Shown piece after piece: positions 24,495 through 37,694 of a stretch of 64,000 bases of DNA (positions within the stretch are counted from its first letter, which is position 1; the number at the start of each line of letters is the position of its first letter). The notes below the pieces were generated by a model, which did not search any database, was not told the DNA's origin, and saw only the letters and a list, made by a program, of their open reading frames with translations. The position numbers and the translations under genes are program-made. This DNA is from Ignelater luminosus (Eukaryota; Arthropoda; Insecta; Coleoptera; Elateridae), in contig VTPC01000506.1 of NCBI GenBank assembly GCA_011009095.1, forward strand, positions 1-64,000, read 5' to 3'.

Positions 24495-25510
24495 CAGGGT
24501 GATTCCGAAATAAAGGGTATCCTCTTAAAGGTGGATAGCAGTGTGATAGTACATACATTTGCGATAAAAAACGGTAGGTAAAAATTGCATAGTTTCCGAG
24601 AAAAATGCGATTGAAGTTTAATCGCTAAGCCAAGCCGGTCCTGCTCTCATACTTTTACTTAAGCAAAAATCGGTAGGGGTTGACTGACTGTCCTTGTCAT
24701 TGGCAGGTAGTTCGTGCTATTTATGTGAGGGGTATAATAGTTAATCTGGTTTCTACAATGCCATAAATAACCAGTAGGAACTTTTACTTTTTAATCTGCA
24801 AACGGAAAAATATTAAAATTTTACTGTTAGTGATTTTTTTCTGTAAACTTCCGAAGAACCAAAAACTTCAATAAGCATTATGATACATAAATAAAAATTG
24901 GTTGAATTTATTAAATTGAATTAAATACAGAGGTGATAGTTAGTAGTACTTTCCATACGCATGTTTCATTCAAGTGGTGTGTGTAATCCATTGCCATTTA
25001 AAATGTTTCCTATTCATGTGACTACATAATAATAAGGGATTAAAATGTTGCTTGTGAGACTGGAGTCTAATTGTTCGTAACATAAATTTTGTTATTATTT
25101 TATTACTGTTTTAACGAATTTCAACAACCCTGCATGTTAACCATACTTCAGATTTAAGAAGGGAAAGTTGTACAATGTCCAGGGGGTAGCTTATGATGGC
25201 ATTTATTGTTCATTGTGCTACTACAGCTGCACTATTAGTTCCAAGAAAATAATCATGTCTGGTAAATTTTCGTTCTTGCACTACAAGGGTTTAAAAACAC
25301 CGTAAATCTCCTTAACTTTCACTTTTTAAGCCGACAATACAAGAAACACTTTTACTTTTTCTAACCAGAGACGGCTTCAGTTTTTAATATTTAGGAAAAT
25401 TGTCCAAATTTTCAACTTTCACGGAGCCACTTCGTTTTTTCATTTTTTGTCTTCTTTTAGCCTCACTTATCACCTATTAAAAGGATACCCTTTATTTCGG
25501 AATCACCCTG
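24495..25510. mobile_element. Non-autonomous TIR element, 1016 bp
   Basis: A perfect 29-bp inverted repeat starts CAGGGTGATTCCGAAATAAA at 24495 and ends at 25510. Both sides are flanked by TATA (24491-24494 and 25511-25514), so the duplication is TA or TATA. The interior has no transposase frame. CAG-type ends with a TA duplication fit the Tc1/mariner superfamily, but other TA-targeting families cannot be ruled out. Perfect ends suggest a fairly recent insertion. Confidence 0.85.
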
Positions 25511-25514
25511 TATA

Positions 25515-28324
25515 TCTAGTCAGTTACATCTAAGTATGCATCCTAAACATGTTTCTTTCTGTTGGAATCCCGTAGACACCCTGCCTTTTGCGTTCCAAGG
25601 CTTCTCATTTCGCAGCTCGGGCCCGTAGCCAAATCAAGTTCATAGGGGTGGCTCTAGCAAATTCTTGGAATAATGCAGATTTTCATAACCGACGCGACGA
25701 CATAGTGTCTGCCGGCCTATATAAGCTCTGCTATAATTGACGGTTTCTGATTAAAGCTGCACATTCAATCGACAATTAGAAATAGTGTTTGGAAGTTTGT
25801 TGCGGGGAAATGTTGTCAGTTTTTTTGTCACATTAGTGTATCGAAGCTTCCAAAATCTCCTTTTCGTGGTGCTGAAACTGCTGAAGATTGTCCTCTTTCC
25901 TTATCTATGCTGAAACCATCAGGATTATTTTCTGGTTAGACATAATTTGAGATAACCTTTCTCCCTATTATGCTTAGGCTTTTAAAATACTCCAGAGCTT
26001 TCAGCTACTTTAACAATGAGACTGCTAGTTACTTCTTTACTCCCTAACTGTGTTTGCATTGTCGTTTGCGTTGCTTAGAGAGTTACTCGTACCATACCCA
26101 ACTGAAGTTTTTGGTTTAGCTTCCAGGTAACCGATCTTATATGTTAATAAAGCATAGTCTGTAATACCTCATTACCAACTAAATGCTTTAAAGAAAATCA
26201 TCTGGCAATATTGCTTCACGTAATTCACTATTTATTAAAAAAATATATGAGAAAAGAGTAAAATCCTGATGGTGAGACTGTAACAGATTGCACGGCGTTT
26301 TCATTTCACACTCGAAGCCATGGTAGAGGATTAAATAAGAGCATCTAACTTCATTTCGTTGAAAAGGGAAAAAAGTAATAAACATTACCATAGTCATTAT
26401 GATGCTTAATCATTTAAGTAACGGCGTTTAGACAAAGGTAGCTGTGTAAATAGAATAACTGGCATTCATAAAAATTATTGTCCACTGTGTTTTCTCAATA
26501 TCTCCATTGTCGGCTTGAGCCTAGCCGAACTGTCCCAATCGCGATGCAAAATTCAAACTGTCTATTTTAGGTCTCAAACAAAGGAAACCGAACCAAACAA
26601 CACCGTGTAGATGTGTCGCGTGTTTTAGTTGTTGAACATTGTCATGACTGCATGCATGTCTTCCGATGTGTGGAAGTACAAGGAATCTTCAACAAAAACC
26701 GACCGGTTTCACTAAGCGGCAAAGTCGATCATGCCGACTAAGATAGTGTAGATGAACCTTTATGACGAGGAAGACACTCAATAACTGAAACACCTACTGC
26801 CACATTTTCAAATCGGTCTGGCCAATCTTGATGCACTGGTCACGGCCTGCTCTGAATTATTATTTTCTCGATCTTACGGTATTTAGAAAAATATATGTTG
26901 GACAAGACAATTTTTCTAGGACAGTAACAAATAAGTAGAAATGTCCTTCACAAATAAATAACAATATTCCTGAAAGAATTCAATCGATACTACAAATAAT
27001 ACAATGTGTCACATCTATTTATCAATCAAATTCTATAGAATTCCCATTTGTTAAATTTCAATTTATTTTAGTGCATTTACAGACAAATACAAAATGTTAA
27101 ACCTAAAGACAGTAATAATTTTCTAATGGATCAAATACAAATTATACATCAAATTCGCATGAACAAAATGTGTTTTTCAAAATAGAAATAAATAAAATCA
27201 AATTATTTCTACTATAAGAAGCAAGATACACAAGTCTTTTTTGGAGCACGCATTTTCAAATAAGCACCCTATGATTTCAACTCCTACACACCTACTCTTC
27301 CTGAACCATCAAAGAAAATATTAAATAATTGATTTCTTTACAGCACAGTTAACCTCCTTTTTTATCAGTCATATAATAGAGGTTGATTCTCTCTTTGGGA
27401 GCTTTATAACCTATAACAGTCTCAAACAAAATGACTTTCAGTTTATCTTTATACCTTAGAAAGAAAGACAGAAAAAAGGTTTCTAATCTAGTTACCCGAG
27501 ATCCGAAAATCGATTACTAACGTATTACAGCACAAACTAATATTAACAGATTGCAATTATAATTACCAAAAAAATCGTGTCATTAGATTTTACAAACAAA
27601 AAAGCGACTCCGTAGAAATTAGATATTTTCGTTTTATACTGCGAATACAAGTTAGTAAATAAAACATTAAAAGACGAGATTTTGTTGAAACATTCTCTTT
27701 TTCCCCTCGAAAAGTAGTCCAAAGCTCGTTACGCTTTTGTCGGTTTAACATTTCATATCCAGGGTAGTTGGTTTATCTTCCTAATGGTTTCCCGTCTTGT
27801 ATAAAATCCGGGATTACGTGCCGCATTTGATCATGACCAAAAAATTAGTGTTTGATCGGAGATTGTTATTAAAATTTGTAATGCCAACACCAGCACGGTG
27901 GCATTTAAAATGTGGATTACTATCCAAGTAACAATTTAAATGCTTTTGGGATTTGTCCTTGTCTTGTAAAGGTTATAGAGGGTTAATAAGTAACTTCAGT
28001 GGTGTAGGCTTGTGCCCCTTGAACGCTTGCGTTCCTCGTAGTGCAAAGGTTACGAGAATGTATTTTATGCAAGCGATTGACCTGAAATGCCAAGTTTTCA
28101 TAAACTTTAAAAAATGTTTTAAAGTGTTATTTAAAACCAACGAGTATTAAGGTAGTTCATTCTTAGAGACTACCTAATCTTGCTGTAGCTTTAAGATAGT
28201 TGTTACAGCTATCATACAGCAATTTAATTTTATGGTTTTAATGAGTTGTATAACTTACAATTTTTTTGTTAAAAAACGGGAAAAAGGAACCACTTGAATT
28301 TGATTTATTTTGATTACAGATAAC
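25515..28324. other. No feature recognised
   Basis: AT-rich, with a somewhat less AT-rich patch at 26500-26860. No coding frames with motifs, no repeat ends and no RNA genes were seen. The frames at 26188-26397 (-) and 27953-28150 (+) look like chance. Confidence 0.4.
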
Positions 28325-29666
28325 AAAGTGTAACAGTAATTTCATCGATTCCTGTTACAAAACTGTTGTCCGTTACCCTTGAGGCGCGGGTTTATAATTT
28401 CCTTTAGTCTTATTCATTTATTAATCAATTTCAAGTGAAATATTTCTTTCTTACTAAATCTAACTTGTTGACAGTGAAAAGCTGGGTATAATTTTTCCTA
28501 TTTTCAAATATATTTGTGAATCCGATTGTCTGGTCTGGGGGAAAAAGTTGCTTGAACGAACAACGACGTTGTCGAGGACAGAGAGAACGCAAAGAGGTTT
28601 TGTGCTGTGTTCTCGCAGTAGCCATCTTTGACGCGAGTTTTAGTGTTTAAAAGGCCTAAATCTTAAGGTAAGGATAATTTTTTATTGTTGTGCCCTTTCT
28701 GATGCATCATTCGGTTTTTTTGTATGTACCATTAGATTTTACGGAGAAGGCATTAATTATCCTTTTGGAAGAATCACTAATTAGCCTTCTGAAGGCAGCA
28801 TTAATTAACCTGTCGTTTGAGAATTGGATCTTCGAGGAATAATGAATTAGGAGTTCTTCTGATGGAATTTCTCAACCTTGAACCCTGCCTGCTTGCCGAT
28901 TTAATGAGCCCTTGAAAAGAGGCGTATGATCATCCATTTGGTCAACCGTTTTCAAATTTTCCACCGTTTAATGAGCCCAGAAATGCGTTTTATAATTTTG
29001 ATACGTATATTTAAAACTTTTAAATAATGCTTTCTTGGGAAATTTCTTAATTACTTTGTCAATTATATAAAGGAAGTGATATTGATTTATATTTTTTTCG
29101 CTTGTTTTGATTAATTTTCAGATGCGTGGAAGAGTCCAGTAGCGCTACTTGACCCCATCTTGAAGTAAACGTGGTGAGTTAATTAGTAATAAACATTAAA
29201 CTTCAATGTCGTTTCTCTTAATTGTTTTTTTATAAATTATGTTCATACAAAGGGGTTATTTTTTATAATTTTAATTTGGGGTTAAACTAATGCGTCATCA
29301 TAATAGTTTTTTTCTCTTTTCCTTTAATTAGAATTTTTTTAGTTAACTAAATTTCAACGTTGCAAACGATATTGGTATTTCTTATAACTTTAAATTTTAA
29401 TAAGGTCGAGTGATACCTACTTTTACAATTTGATTCATTTTATGTGACTGACTCTTTTGATAAATTTTTATTGTTAGAGAAATGTATAATAAATTTTTTT
29501 GAAATCATAATTTTATATTTTTAATTTTATTCTGTTATTAAATTTAAATCTAATATACATTTTTTGACGCTCCCCTATATATTTATAATTTATTCTTTTT
29601 TGTATTCTTTGAATTAATAGAATATTATATGAAGTGCATTTCTGTGTTTTATTGTATGTGTAAATA

Positions 29667-30947
29667 CGAGGGTGGTCTGAAAAGTTTCCGACCTAACAAA
29701 GATACAAGACATCTTTTCTGAAATTTTTTTTTTATTTTTCAACAGTCTCCTTGTAACTCTACACACTTCTCCCAGCGATGCTCCCATCTCAGTAACCCGT
29801 CCAAATAGTACTCGGCATTTTTCTCTGCAAAATAATTGTTCACGAAGGTGATTGCCTTTTCATTTGACGAAAATCTTTGTCCTCCGAGCGCAATTTTTAG
29901 ATGAGAGAACAAAAAGAAGTCGCTTGGGGCTAGATCTGGCGAGTAAGGCGGATGGTCAAGCAGTTCAAACCGTAATTCGTGGATTTTCGCTATGGCAACC
30001 GCTGAGGTGCGTTGTCTTGGTGAAACAGGATTTTCTTTTTCTGCAAATGTGGCCGTTTTTTCGCAAGTTCTGCCTTCAGCTTGTCAAGTAATGATGCATA
30101 GTATGCTCCTGTAATGGTTTTTCCTTTTTGAAGATAATCGATTAAAATAACTCCATGACTATCCCAAAAAACAGTCGCCATCACTTTCCCAGCCGAAAAA
30201 ACAGTTTTTGCTATTTTTGGAGCCGGTTCCCCCTTTGCAGTCCACTGTTTGGACTGTATTTTTGTTTCGGGCGTATAATGCTGTATCCAAGTTTCATCTA
30301 CAGTAGATAATCCGCACCAAAACTCGGATTTATTTCGTCTAAACTGCGCCAAAAGAGCGTTGGAAATATTCATTCGAACACGTTTTTAGTCTAACGTGAG
30401 CAAACGCGGCACCCAATGCGCGGACAGCTTTCTCATGCCTAAATGTTGATTTAATATGTGACAAACACATTCTTTTGACATGTTCGTAACCTCTGCTATC
30501 TCTCTCACTTTAATTCGGCGGTCGTCTAGCACCATTTGGTGAACTTTGGCGATGTTTTCGTCGGTAGTTGCAGTTTTTGGACGTCCCGAACGTTCATCGT
30601 CTCCCAAGCTCTTACGGCCACGTTTAAATTCAGCAGCCCAAAATTTCACTGTGGTAAATGATGGTGCAGAGTCCCCATACACAGAATCCAACTCATCTTT
30701 TATTTGCGAAGGCGTATTGCCTTTCAAAAACAAATATTTAATGACAGCTCGATACTCGATTTGGTCCATTTTCACAAAAAAACTCACATCAACTCGCTCA
30801 AACGACTGTTACATAAAAACTGCGCGTCCAAAATGGCTGAAACCTTGGTGAGTAACTGTCAACAGATGAACAACGAAATTCAGTAGCTTTTATTTACGAG
30901 TGCTGCCATCTTCACGTTGAAGTCGGAAACTTTTCGGACCACCCTCG
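29667..30947 (-). mobile_element. Mariner copy A (irritans type), 1281 bp
   Basis: The TIRs start CGAGGGTGGTCTGAAAAGTT. They match the other end at all but one of the first 26 positions. The TA duplication lies at 29665-29666 and 30948-30949. A second copy lies at 58026-59317 and is nearly identical by eye over the full length. This copy is inserted in the long solo LTR, so it is younger than that LTR's insertion. Confidence 0.95.
29732..30769 (-). pseudogene. Mariner transposase, copy A, inactivated
   Basis: Himar1-like (irritans group) D34D transposase, minus strand. It starts MDQIEYRAVIKYLFLKG; a second in-frame ATG lies six codons upstream at 30787. The helix-turn-helix region with TVKFWAAEFKRGRKSL and the WVPRLLTLD linker are present. 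There the reading meets TAA where copy B has CAA (near 30387). The second part (30373-29990) has VDETWIQHY and HQDNAP, and is then shifted by a loss of about 10 bp (near 30006) compared with copy B. A further 2-bp loss lies just before the VEK end (near 29743). Three independent breaks, none shared with copy B, show that the two copies decayed separately. Confidence 0.93.
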
Positions 30948-31055
30948 TAAGAACTTTTACCTATGGCAACCCCTGAGCTAATCTGGCCTCGGACCTTTGT
31001 TCCTAAATTGCAAAAAACTTAATCCACTTTGTAACGCAAGGTCACGTTACAAAAG

Positions 31056-32043
31056 ATAGTAGCTTTGAATCCGTTAATGCAGCTTTTATATCTTGTGCGA
31101 ACATAGTACTTCCAAAGATAATGTGTAGTTTCTGTTAATAGAATTCCTCTTCCCTGTTGTTGTCCTTATTTATTTAAAATTAACTTATAAATATACCTAG
31201 AGATTTTGCATTGTTCATATTATTTCAGCTATAAAAATGATAAATGCTCCTTCTGTTCAACTGTATGGATTTTGTCATGAATAAACACGATCACTAATTA
31301 CGTGTTAAAGAACCATCAGAAACATAGAATCGTCACTAAGACATAACATAATTAATTATTGTTTGCAAATGTCTAAATGAGGCATTATTTGCTTAAGTTG
31401 TTCTTATGTTGTTTTAGGTGTGGCAAATACCACATTGTCAAAGTTATTGATTTTGTTAGGACCTAAGGCGTTTCATGCAATAATTAATAAGCTGTACAAG
31501 AAGGTTTCTCCCATTGGATCAGGTTTATTGAATCATTTACAAAAGTTTCAGACTTCTACAGACTCATTCTATCGTTTGGTTTAAAGTTATCAAACGACAA
31601 AATAAGAATTATGAAGGCAATCATATAACGGACATGGTAATGGCGATTACGAAAATGCTTCATCAGCACTTTAAGGCTTTAAACGTAAATTACGTAACGT
31701 TACTTAATTCTACTGACATACGTCGATAGACAGATACATTGACAGCAGGTGATGATTTTCAGATCTCTTAGGTAATTAAAGATGTTTATAGATTTTTTAT
31801 AACAACTCCCCTTGGAAGATGAATTGACTAGTACCAAAGTTTGGATAAGATTAGTTCAGCACCAAGATACGAAGGAGTTTTTAGTAGACCCTAGAAAGCA
31901 ATGAAACTATAACAATTTGTATGCATGCACAATTGCACAAATATAGTTTTGTCTCGTATTTAATAAGTACTAGTGCCCTCAAGTTTTATGAATTCTCGGT
32001 ACGATTATCTTCTTGGAAAAGCCGAGCGTTGCGCGCCACCGTA
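31056..32043. other. No feature recognised
   Basis: AT-rich DNA between two LTR relics. The plus-strand frame 31921-32181 overlaps the start of the next LTR and is taken as chance. Confidence 0.35.
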
Positions 32044-32407
32044 TGTTGGGGGCATCGAGAAGATAGATCGGCGTTTTTGCATATTAAAAGAAAAAAAATT
32101 GTAAGGTTCATGCAACCACGATACGCTGTTACTAACGAAGGGTTTCATCAGCTGATCCGAAATTCGGTCCGAAATAAATAATAGGCAGTCCGGATCAGCA
32201 AACTCAGTAGTGTTCCAATTCTAGTTCACTCAGTAGCAGCAACTCTCAGCTCCAGCAGCAGCTTCCAACTCCAGCAGCAAGAGCACCACTTAAAAAATCG
32301 TTGCAACGCTGCAAATTTCCTCTCTCAACTGAACCTTTGTTCATTTCAACTATATTTTTTGTTGTATTAATTTAAAAATTAATAAAGCTCAACCAATCCC
32401 AAAAACA
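32044..32407 (+). mobile_element. Possible solo LTR, BEL/Pao-like
   Basis: Begins TGTTGGGGGCATCG and ends CCCAAAAACA, short inverted ends of LTR type. Inside are a TATA-like AAATAAATAATAGG (about 32172) and a downstream CAG/CTC-rich transcribed-leader-like stretch (32205-32290). AATAAAG lies near 32385 as a polyadenylation signal. I could not find a matching target duplication, so the exact limits and the family remain uncertain. No internal coding part is attached. Confidence 0.4.
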
Positions 32408-32618
32408 AAAAAAAAGAGTCAAACAATACAAAATATAAGAATAACGACAGCTAGAAAAGAATAACAGCAAATAAAAAAATAAAAAACAGGCTATAAAAAT
32501 TTCTGAGAATTATTTAAAATTGAAAAACTAGAAATTGCATCAATAGAGAGCTTTGGCACAATAGCACATTTCAGGTGAGATTTCGCCAATAACTTGTCTG
32601 ATGTTATTTTGCTTGTGC

Positions 32619-33920
32619 AGGTATTTAGGGGTGACCTTAAACAGAAGATTAAGCTGTAAGTAAAAGCTGCGGAATCAGTGCTTAGATATCTTACTGACTC
32701 TATACTATAGATTGAAGGAGAAGGACAGAAGACCAGCACTGCTGAACCCTCTCTCATTCTATGTACCTAAGTATGTAGCATAGTAAAAAATGTATAAAAT
32801 ATCATAGAATGAATAAAGTTTCATTATTTATTTATTTATGATACGACTCACTGGTCTGGTGACCTAATGCAGAACGCACCACTATTGCCCAAAGGTTGGT
32901 CAACGTTCAATACTTAACCTGTCTGGATATAACCGGTGCAATAAAAAGCACGTGAGCTATTATTAGGGCTACCAGACTTCCCAACTTAGATACAGAGAGT
33001 TGTGGTAGCTCACCTCACAATGCGAGATGCAAGGTTAAACCTTGTAAAAGGAATGAACACCGGGCACGCGAGAAGAGACCTGTAAAAAAGGAAAAACCGT
33101 TGTCCACTTACACGGTAATCCGAGAGGGGAGCGACCAAGACTGTATAGGAAGTATTCTTACAATGCCAACCAAAAAACAACGAGAGAAAGGACAAATCAA
33201 TTTCCAACAGGACTCACTGGTTTTCTATATGGATAGATCACGTATGAATGACAGACAGTCTTCGGAAGCAGGTAGATATCTGGAAAACCAAAGTGTGCAA
33301 GAGAGGTTTGCCTTGAGTAAGCACACCACAGTATAGGTGATTCAATAGATAAAGCGAAAACGGCGCACGGAGCGAAACATTTGCCGACGGCAGTAAAATA
33401 TGTCTGGGCAGCCAGAACAAGAAATTCTGTAATTCAAAAGTATGCAGATACTTTAGAAAGGCTTGCCACAACAAGGAAATTGACCTTGTTTGGGTTCCCG
33501 GTTGATGGCAACAAGAATGAGGACGAAGTCGCCAGGCTTGGAGCCGAAGGTACCTGCTTGAGATCAGAACCTTTTCTGGGAACAGTTCACGTATGCCCTA
33601 AACTTATGGACTTACGAGACTCAAAAGGTGAGTTGGAAAAAAAGCAGTGGCAAAAGACCATATGACCGGTTTTAACCTATCAAGGTTAAACTGGAGGGCC
33701 TTAAGTCTCTTAATTAGAGTCTCATAGGCCACTGCACTTTAAGAAGACACCTAATGGCGGTTAAACGTTTTTCTACTACTACGAAGACCTCTCAGGCCGT
33801 TACCCTAGCAAGAGAGGAGTTGAATACTCTGGTCTGAACTGACATCCTCACTTCAGTACGGGAGTGAGATAGGTTCGGGCAAAGAACAAAGGAAAGAATA
33901 GTGGGGAGCCGTAAAGATCT
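32619..33920 (+). mobile_element. LINE 3' half (R1/Jockey-type), decayed
   Basis: From left to right: RYLGVTLNRRLSCK (RT thumb start, 32619), then about 180 bp of unclear reading. Next is PNAERTTIAQRLVNVQ with LTCLDITGAI (32855-32945), the part just after the RT. RNase H pieces follow: MDRSRMND (about 33225), VIQKYADTLERL and LTLFGFPVDGNKNEDEVARL (33381-33540), where the family usually reads W-VPGH-x-GNE-AD-LA. Last comes a C-terminal GH/CTLRRHL-like piece near 33735. The RNase H aspartate context is damaged and many stops intervene. The frame at 33381-33665 is the longest open part. Its wording is close to the fragment at 37695-38310, so both probably come from one family. Confidence 0.75.
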
Positions 33921-35382
33921 TTAAGGTTTCAAGTCTGTTTTGGTATACTTTTGATTTATCACAGTTCCACAAAAAGTAATCTAAGACCGACAAACCTGAA
34001 TAACTCGCAGGCTACGACGAATCTCGACACTGGGATATCAGACTACCCGAAAACAATTTTTGCAAAACTTCCATAGATAATTTTGACATAATTTCTTGTG
34101 TCTTCTTGTTGATATCATGTGCCAATTTCTAATGATAACTGCAATTGGCCGATTGTGTCTATATTAGAAATGTTTTGAAATTTCTACACACAGGAGCTTA
34201 TGCTAATGCCCAAAAATATAATTCTTTAAAAATTTTATATTTTTTGGATCTAAAAGACCTAAACACACCACAGGGTACTGCACTATCCCTGCATGCCAAA
34301 ACAGTCTTTTTCTATCACATATCACTCACCGTTAACTACTATTGCATTCGTTATTAATTAGTGTTCGAAAAACTATGGGTTCAAGACTGCAGAAAAGCCG
34401 ATGCCGCATCAAACAGTTTCTTTTGAGAATGCAGCTTTTTGTCAAATACAAATTGGAAATTTTTGGCACAAATTCTAATTATTTCTCTCACCATAGAGTT
34501 TAGAAAACCTAAATCTCTTGCCAGAATTCTAAACGTTTGTTTTGGCTTTTTGGCAGCAGTTACGTTGTCATTATTTCGTTATGTTGTTAGTATTATATTT
34601 TTGTGTGCATTATATTACTGTATAAAGCAAATAAAGAAAACAAAGTATGATTAAGACTGCTTGATATGACAGGATGCTTGGTGTGCCTTTTTTGTCCAGT
34701 CCAGCGCTGCAAGCAATTACAAATTTAAAAAAATGTCAGTCATTTTCTTTGCTAAATTAGACTGTAAAATCAATTTTAAAACTTCAAATATTTAAAAGGG
34801 CCGCGACAACTCGGTGCTCGATACACAAGTTAACACTGAAGGCGTTGTGACATAAGATAGTTGATTGATAAATTATAATTGCGCAGTAAGCAACAATCTA
34901 TTAGGACGGTTCAGTAGCGAACGACTAAATAACAAGGAACAGCTGCCTGTCAAATTCTAAATAGAAGTCGGAAAGAAACATAGATCGTAGAAAACCTCAA
35001 TCAGCTGGCAAGCAAATTACCTAGACAAGTCGTAAATAACAAACTCCAATTCACTAACAAATTTAGTTGTGGTACAACAAGAAGATGATCCATAAATTGT
35101 TGGAAACTTAACAAACAGTTGCTAGTTTGCAATCTGAACGGTTAATGTCAAACAATTCCACTCAATGTAGGATAATTTACAGAATTCACAATGGTGAATG
35201 AATAATTCCAATGACAAACAAGTGTATAAATATGTATTACACTCTTTACATCTACGGAGGTATTCAATACTCAAAACTGTCCAACAGATTACAAGTCAAT
35301 AAATCTAATGAATACCTGCTGAAAAACTGGGGTTTGGTTCAAATTAAATCACTGATAATTCTATTTTTGTAAAACTCAGATG
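33921..35382. other. No feature recognised
   Basis: The first about 150 bp may be LINE 3' untranslated sequence. The remaining DNA is AT-rich with short chance frames (34145-34357, 34439-34654). Confidence 0.4.
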
Positions 35383-35755
35383 CAGGGTGTTTTCAAGAGT
35401 TGAAGGAAACTTTACAAAACCTAAGTTTGTGTGATTTTACTAATTTCCTTTTTTTAGAAAAAAAAAGTTGCATCTGATTCAGAAATTTGCTACTTAATTT
35501 GCCCAAATTTCTTTATTTTTCCCATGGCCAGATTTGAGTAGAAGTTTTTTGAATCAGATGCTGCGTTTTTTCCCAAAACAAAGGAATTGTTAAAATCACA
35601 CAGCCTTAGTGTTTTGTTTTAACCGTATAAGAGCAAACAGCCTGCCAGTTATTAAACAGCGATACTCTAAACGCTAGAGACCTAAAATCTTTTGTTCCAT
35701 TTTTGTGTATAGTATGTACTGGTAAAGTGTGCTGAATACTTTTAAAAACACCCTG
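35383..35755. mobile_element. Hairpin MITE, 373 bp
   Basis: The ends CAGGGTGTTTTCAAGAG and, inverted, CAGGGTGTTTTTAAAAG match at 15 of 17. Inside lies a second, longer inverted pair (about 35420-35482 with 35551-35618), including GTGTGATTTTA and GCATCTGATTCA, so the element can fold almost fully. Right flank is TA, left flank TG, consistent with a mutated TA duplication. No coding capacity. Confidence 0.75.
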
Positions 35756-37694
35756 TATAATAACAAGTTAATTTACTGAACATATTAGTTCGTATTATGT
35801 TTTCTTGTCAAACAGGGAAATCGTAAATGTAAAGAAGTTCAAACAATTAAATTAATTGATTTAAAAAATAAATTATTGAAGAAAAATTAGTTTTTGTGTT
35901 GCCCTTGCATAATAAAAAATTGCCCACCATCACTGCATAATTCTTTATTAATGTAAATCAATCACAAACGCAGATTAGAATTTATTGTTCGAACACTTTA
36001 CTTTCTTTACACTATTGAATATTTCTGCCCTCATTCAGAAAACTGTATTGATCGATTTTAGTTATTTCTACGAAATACGAGTATTGTAGTTTGTAGTATC
36101 AAGAAAAAATATTAAAGTCCACAAAATTGCTTTTTATCTGCTAAATATGTATAATTTAAAATAAACGGTGACAGCAATTCCCCCAAAGAGCAGAGCAATT
36201 AGGCCATTTTAAGAAATACACAAATTATGAATAAACATTAAAACAAGAATGAAGTAAAAGTAAACGACACTAATTAGTCGTTAATTTTCCCTACAGGAAA
36301 GAAAAAGCCTTAGAAAACACGCAACCTTCCCTTTAAATAGGAGCCTTCTCCGACAGATAGCGCCGCTTGTTTGTTTTGCGGGGATTTTCATTCAGATTTC
36401 AAATTGTCTATTGTTGGAATATTTAAATCAAATATACCCTTATTAAGAATAAAATCCAATTATTGAAACAATTTTGATTGCGTTTCAAAATTTAATAAAG
36501 CAGCTGAAATGTATAACTGACTTCCGTTTTCTAATTAGAGTATAGGCTTTGTGTTTTTGTTTTTGAAGTTCATTAAGCAAATTTTTTAATGATATTATTG
36601 TGAAAGAATTAAATTAAACTAGATCTGTTAATCTACGCTAGAATAATATTGGTTAATTTAAATTTTCCATCGGAACATATAAATTAATAAACTTCTAAAC
36701 AATAAGAGAATCAATACAATTTAGAACAAAGTTGTAAATCTAGATTGGTAAAATGTATTATATCCCGTTTATATTATATGCGCTATTGATTTAAGTTTAA
36801 TAGCTACAGTTAGGTAATAGTAGTTACACTGGCAGAGCGTTTTCTCTATTTTCCTCTTTCCAACAAGCATTAAACTTAAATTAATGCATAATAAACTTAA
36901 TTAGTTGCTCATAACAAATGTACAGAACGTGAATTTTGTTGTGCAATAAAGTGCATTAAATTATATTAGTCTGTTATGCAGAACTGTTAAGTTTTAAACA
37001 GATGCTGTAAATATTTTACAGCAGCTTCCTTTAAATACTCAAGTTACAATGAACAGCGATAGTAAATTAACGATGCACATATAATGCTTGCTCAGATATT
37101 TATACTACGAGTTATTGCAAGTTTAAACTTTAATACTATAACATAAATCCTCTTCTATTTGAGATACTAAAGTATGAATTCTGTTAAATTACCCACTAAA
37201 CTTTTATCATCCTGCTTTGTTATTTTGTTTTATGGTACTGAATTTTCTTTGTTTCGTTTTACTAGTGTTAAGGATTTATTAAATTTTATATTAATTGTTA
37301 TACAAAAACTCGAATATTCTTTAAAACAGCTTTAAGAGCTGCATGGCAATAAAAACCTACCGCATAAGGAATTACATATTAATATCGGAATCACTACCCA
37401 AAAGAAGATAGGTATACAGCAAACGTAAAAAGTAACAACAAAGAGCAGGACCGTTCCAAGAGCGTGTGCAGCGTGTGCGCAGCAAGCGGGCGGCATATTG
37501 ACAAAGAGAGTACACTAGGTCATGAATAACGTATGTATGTCTTGAAAGTTTTAAAATTGAAATTCTGAAGTTGGTATTGGAAATAAAATTATTTCAGTAG
37601 CCTGACTTTTAATGCCAGTAATGCAAAAGTATCTACAGTCTAGTTGACCAAGTTGATATTGTGCAAATATTTATGAATGTGATACCCATATTGG
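35756..37694. other. No feature recognised
   Basis: Very AT-rich. A short GC-rich patch at 37450-37495 has repeated GTGTGC motifs but no frame. No repeat ends were seen. Confidence 0.4.

Larger units (their letters stand above)
28329..31051 (+). mobile_element. Solo LTR (TGTAAC...CGTTACA), holding a mariner
   Basis: Begins TGTAACAGTAATTT and ends GTAACGCAAGGTCACGTTACA. The 4-bp duplication AAAG lies at 28325-28328 and 31052-31055. Without the nested mariner (29667-30947 plus its TA) it is about 1.44 kb. The same ends occur at 46912-48951, which supports an LTR family with long LTRs. A Ty3/gypsy-type origin is likely but not proven, since no coding region remains between LTRs. It is a solo relic from LTR-LTR recombination. 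Orientation is set by the shared end sequence with the other copy. Confidence 0.75.

Noticed and set aside
32205-32290. CAGCAG-rich stretch as a coding polyglutamine tract
   Set aside because: It sits between a TATA-like box and a polyadenylation signal within LTR-like ends, and the frame before it stops at about 32181.
37436-37500. Short GC-rich patch with GTGTGC motifs as a promoter
   Set aside because: No start site motif, frame or neighbouring gene supports it.
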